This document shows, piece after piece, positions 61,677 through 64,000 of a stretch of DNA of 64,000 bases. The stretch covers positions 81,911,518-81,975,517 of the forward strand of contig CM042151.1 in the NCBI GenBank assembly GCA_023376005.1. Reading direction: 5' to 3'. The position numbers were made by a program, and so were the translations under genes. The notes beneath the pieces are model-generated. The model saw nothing but the letters and a program-made list of their open reading frames with translations. It was not told the DNA's origin and did no database searches. Position 1 is the stretch's first letter. Each line of letters begins with the position of its first letter. The DNA comes from Doryteuthis pealeii. Lineage: Eukaryota > Mollusca > Cephalopoda > Myopsida > Loliginidae.

Positions 61677-61721
<45 letters not shown>
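61677..61721. repeat. (ATT)n trinucleotide repeat
   Basis: About 15 uninterrupted ATT units; the left-arm equivalent near 18705-18725 has only a few AAT units, so the length differs strongly between arms. Confidence 0.95.
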
Positions 61722-61725
<4 letters not shown>

Positions 61726-62284
61726 GTCTGGATGAGTGCGAGATTAGTGATCGAGCGCCATGAAATAAAAATGTTACAACCACAAAGTATCTCTATAAAA
61801 TTAATTGGTAAACAGTTCTGTCAAACACTATATTAAACAAGATAGTCAATAATATACCTAAGCTAAAAAATGTAACAAACTTATCTACCTATGTTTGGAA
61901 CTTAAAGTATCAAAATATATCACCAATTATTAAAAGTAAAATATAATTAAAAAAAACAAATTAATTTCCAACTACAACTAAATAGATTTAGCAGAAGACT
62001 TTAACTCCAGTAATATACACAAATAAGATATAACAAAATGAATAAAGAAAAATAAGAGGAAAAGGTTGGAAATAGAAGATGATAAAAAGAATTACAAATT
62101 ACTTTTGCCTGAATGAATGAGACATGTAAATTCACAGAAAAAAAAAAATTTGGTCTTCAAGAAAAAATGTCTAAACATAGAAACTAAAGTTTATAGAAAC
62201 TAATTAAAAGACAGAAAGAGTAATAAAAATAATTCCAAACCAAACTAAGTCTATGCGAAGAAGTATATGTAAGATCTAAAATAA
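61722..62284. other. AT-rich non-coding interval
   Basis: Inverted partner of 18.18-18.71 kb; no gene. Confidence 0.5.
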
Positions 62285-62512
62285 AAGTAAAGTCGTCGGG
62301 GTGGCCTAAACAGCTAAACAGCGAGGAAGTCTATCTCCTTTTCACTAACGCTAGACAAAGTAGATTGTTTTTGCGTCTAAGGTGGGGCCCACACCTACCA
62401 TCAGCTCCTTACTTCACCGCACAGATCCCCGTGCCACTCATACGCTGAGTTGGCGAGGGCCGGTATCGAACTAGGAACCTGATTTCTAACCGAACGCTCT
62501 ATCGACTGAACT
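62285..62512 (-). mobile_element. tRNA-derived SINE, GGTTAGCTCAGTCGGTAGAG type, 5'-truncated
   Basis: Minus-strand copy: tail AAGTAAAGTCGTCGGGGTGG, body, box B CCTAGTTCGATACC, then a box A region that degrades at TCAGTCGATAGAG. Partner of 17912-18173. Confidence 0.8.
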
Positions 62513-62571
62513 TTTTTCTACAAATAATATTATATATATATATATATATATAATATATATATATATATAAT

Positions 62572-63150
62572 GCCGTCACCTGTAGCTAATATTTGTTTTC
62601 GAGATACTCCAAAAACTCAGCCCGGTGTTTGCCACTGTTAGATTCATGGAAGTCAATTGGAAGTTAACACTTTGAAGGCTAAACTTCATCTGACGAATGT
62701 TTGTTTGTGCGCAAGATGTTTTTTTCAAACATAACGTAATGCTAACAGCAAGGTTAGTATGAATTTTGTGTCATTATCGAAATAGGAAAAAAGCCTTTTG
62801 GAAATAAAAGGTGATAATCTAAGCTTTAGTATAATAATAGATATACTTGTAGTCACTTGTGGCTAATATTCGCTAACGAGATAATTCCCCAAACTCAGGC
62901 TGCTGTTTGCACTAAATATTACAGATTCATGGAAGTCTATGGAAGTTAACACTTAAAGGCTTAATAGTGATCTGATGAACGTTCGTTTGTGCGCAACAGG
63001 CTCGACTCACACTTTCGGTTGAATTTTGGTGGAATAATCATATTATTTAATCAATCAGAGTGATTCTTGCTAAAAGTAAAATAATTAGAATTGGATCCAC
63101 GTTTAATGAATCCGCGAATATAGATAAACCTAAAATTATAAATAATATAT
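62572..63150. repeat. Dispersed repeat R, two copies at the right edge of the palindrome
   Basis: 62572-62720 and 62845-63150 both contain TTCATGGAAGTC, GAAGTTAACACTT and GTTTGTGCGCAA. The second continues into GAATTTTGGTGGAATAAT and AATTGGATCCACGTTTAAT, which match 17465-17600 inverted. Which copy is the true palindrome partner is unclear. Confidence 0.65.
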
Positions 63151-63174
63151 ATATATATATATACACACGCAACG

Positions 63175-63407
63175 CTCCCCGATAAACGGGATAGAGCACT
63201 CTATGGCAGCTTTACATGCATACAGATGTGTGTATTAAAACAGTTAAAATCCCCTTCAATTCTGTATGTGACGATAGCCGAGCGGTTAAGTTGTCCGACT
63301 GGTACTGAATCGATTGGGTTTTTTATCAGGCTGTAGGTAGCTTACAAATGTCTAGCCACACTGAAGAGACGTTATACGTCGAAACACGGTGTCTGTGAAT
63401 GATTATA

Positions 63408-63447
<40 letters not shown>
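63175..63447 (+). mobile_element. tRNA-derived SINE, GCCGAGCGGTTAAG type, with (TA)n tail
   Basis: Upstream segment with ACGGGATAGAGCACTC, head ATAGCCGAGCGGTTAAGTTG, ACTGAATCGATTGGG box-B-like, body CTAGCCACACTGAAGAGACG and CGAAACACGGTGTCTGTGAA, then TA repeats to about 63446. The most complete member of this family in the window. Confidence 0.75.
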
Positions 63448-63448
<1 letters not shown>

Positions 63449-64000
63449 CCAATCCGTTCCTGCCGGACGATGATGTCAATTTATAAGCCGACTACGGGGA
63501 GCCAACTTTAATCAATTTCTCACCGGAAGTCCATTTAATCTATTTCACACGTGAGTAACAGCGTATATAGACACATACACATGAAAGAGCTTTACTATTT
63601 TTTTTTTACATAATAATGGTTATTTTTCATTTTTTTGCTAAAAATTTAATACAAATTATATATCTCCACAATTGGAATGTCAATCTATTTAATACAGCCT
63701 AGTCAGGCAGATACAGCAGACCCAATAGTGCCAGCCCTAAAAGTATTGCCTGGGACAGACTGCCCTATATCTCCCATACAATGAATGTAATACCAAATTT
63801 CATGACTACATCAAAGAAGTAAATGTTACCCCTAACAACCAAGAAATGTCAGTATAGCAGGCAAACTGAAATAAATCTTTCAGTATAAAAATAAATATTG
63901 TAGAGATTTTTGTTATTTGCAATAATTAAATGAATATTGAATAATTAATATGAATATAGACACTATTTTTTTGTAGATGATGGTCATGTCAATTTTGGAA
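63448..64000. other. Non-coding right edge
   Basis: No gene or repeat recognised; outside the palindrome. Confidence 0.5.

Overview
The window looks like gene-poor, AT-rich animal nuclear DNA, most likely from a coleoid cephalopod (octopus-like). The reasons are C2H2 zinc-finger genes with TGERPFK-type linkers arranged as paralogous units, several families of tRNA-derived SINEs, very many (TA)n, (GA)n and (CA)n microsatellites, and splice-site-bounded exons. Large C2H2 expansions and abundant tRNA-SINEs are established for octopus genomes; the species call is inference. There are no bacterial-type operons, no CRISPR array and no rRNA.

Layout. 1-9.3 kb: non-coding upstream-type sequence (unit A) with a 10-N gap (1603-1612), exon-like blocks, a fold-back MITE in a TA repeat (7076-7736) and SINEs. 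9.8-11.7 kb: ZNF1, the best-preserved gene (minus strand), five zinc fingers plus a long tail, broken by one in-frame TAG. 11.7-16.7 kb: its upstream region. 17.5-26.1 kb (unit B): SINEs, compound microsatellites and ZNF2 (minus, 9 fingers, frameshifted). 26.1-26.5 kb: an odd 390-bp piece and a second 10-N gap. 26.5-36.8 kb: an indel-rich second copy of unit A. 36.8-42.5 kb: a central domain with no recognised gene, holding the axis of a giant palindrome near 39.68 kb. 42.6-62.7 kb: the same material in reverse order and opposite strand, ending with ZNF3 (plus, 11 fingers, frameshifted) and SINEs. 62.7-64 kb: further repeats.

The dominant structural fact is an inverted duplication with arms of about 22 kb (roughly 17.5-39.6 and 39.7-62.7 kb). 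The arms are clearly homologous but not identical. The right arm has a 1-kb insertion (59.33-60.32 kb), two extra zinc fingers and a C-terminal tail that is deleted from the left arm. Part of the left arm (26.5-36 kb) carries dense single-base indels like unpolished long-read sequence. A true inverted duplication and a scaffold of two haplotypes joined through a fold-back read both fit; sequence alone does not decide.

Genes. All three ZNF loci share one plan: a short exon that can supply an ATG (block a), a 58-nt exon (block b), and a terminal exon with the finger array, a degenerate finger and a serine/asparagine/glutamate-rich tail ending in a LEAIPWIE-like motif. They would encode nuclear sequence-specific DNA-binding proteins. 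Only ZNF1 is close to intact. I found no evidence for a new defence or metabolic system. The most distinctive items are the non-identical palindrome, the CAG-to-TAG change in ZNF1, the conserved upstream exons and orphan tail, and the fold-back MITE.
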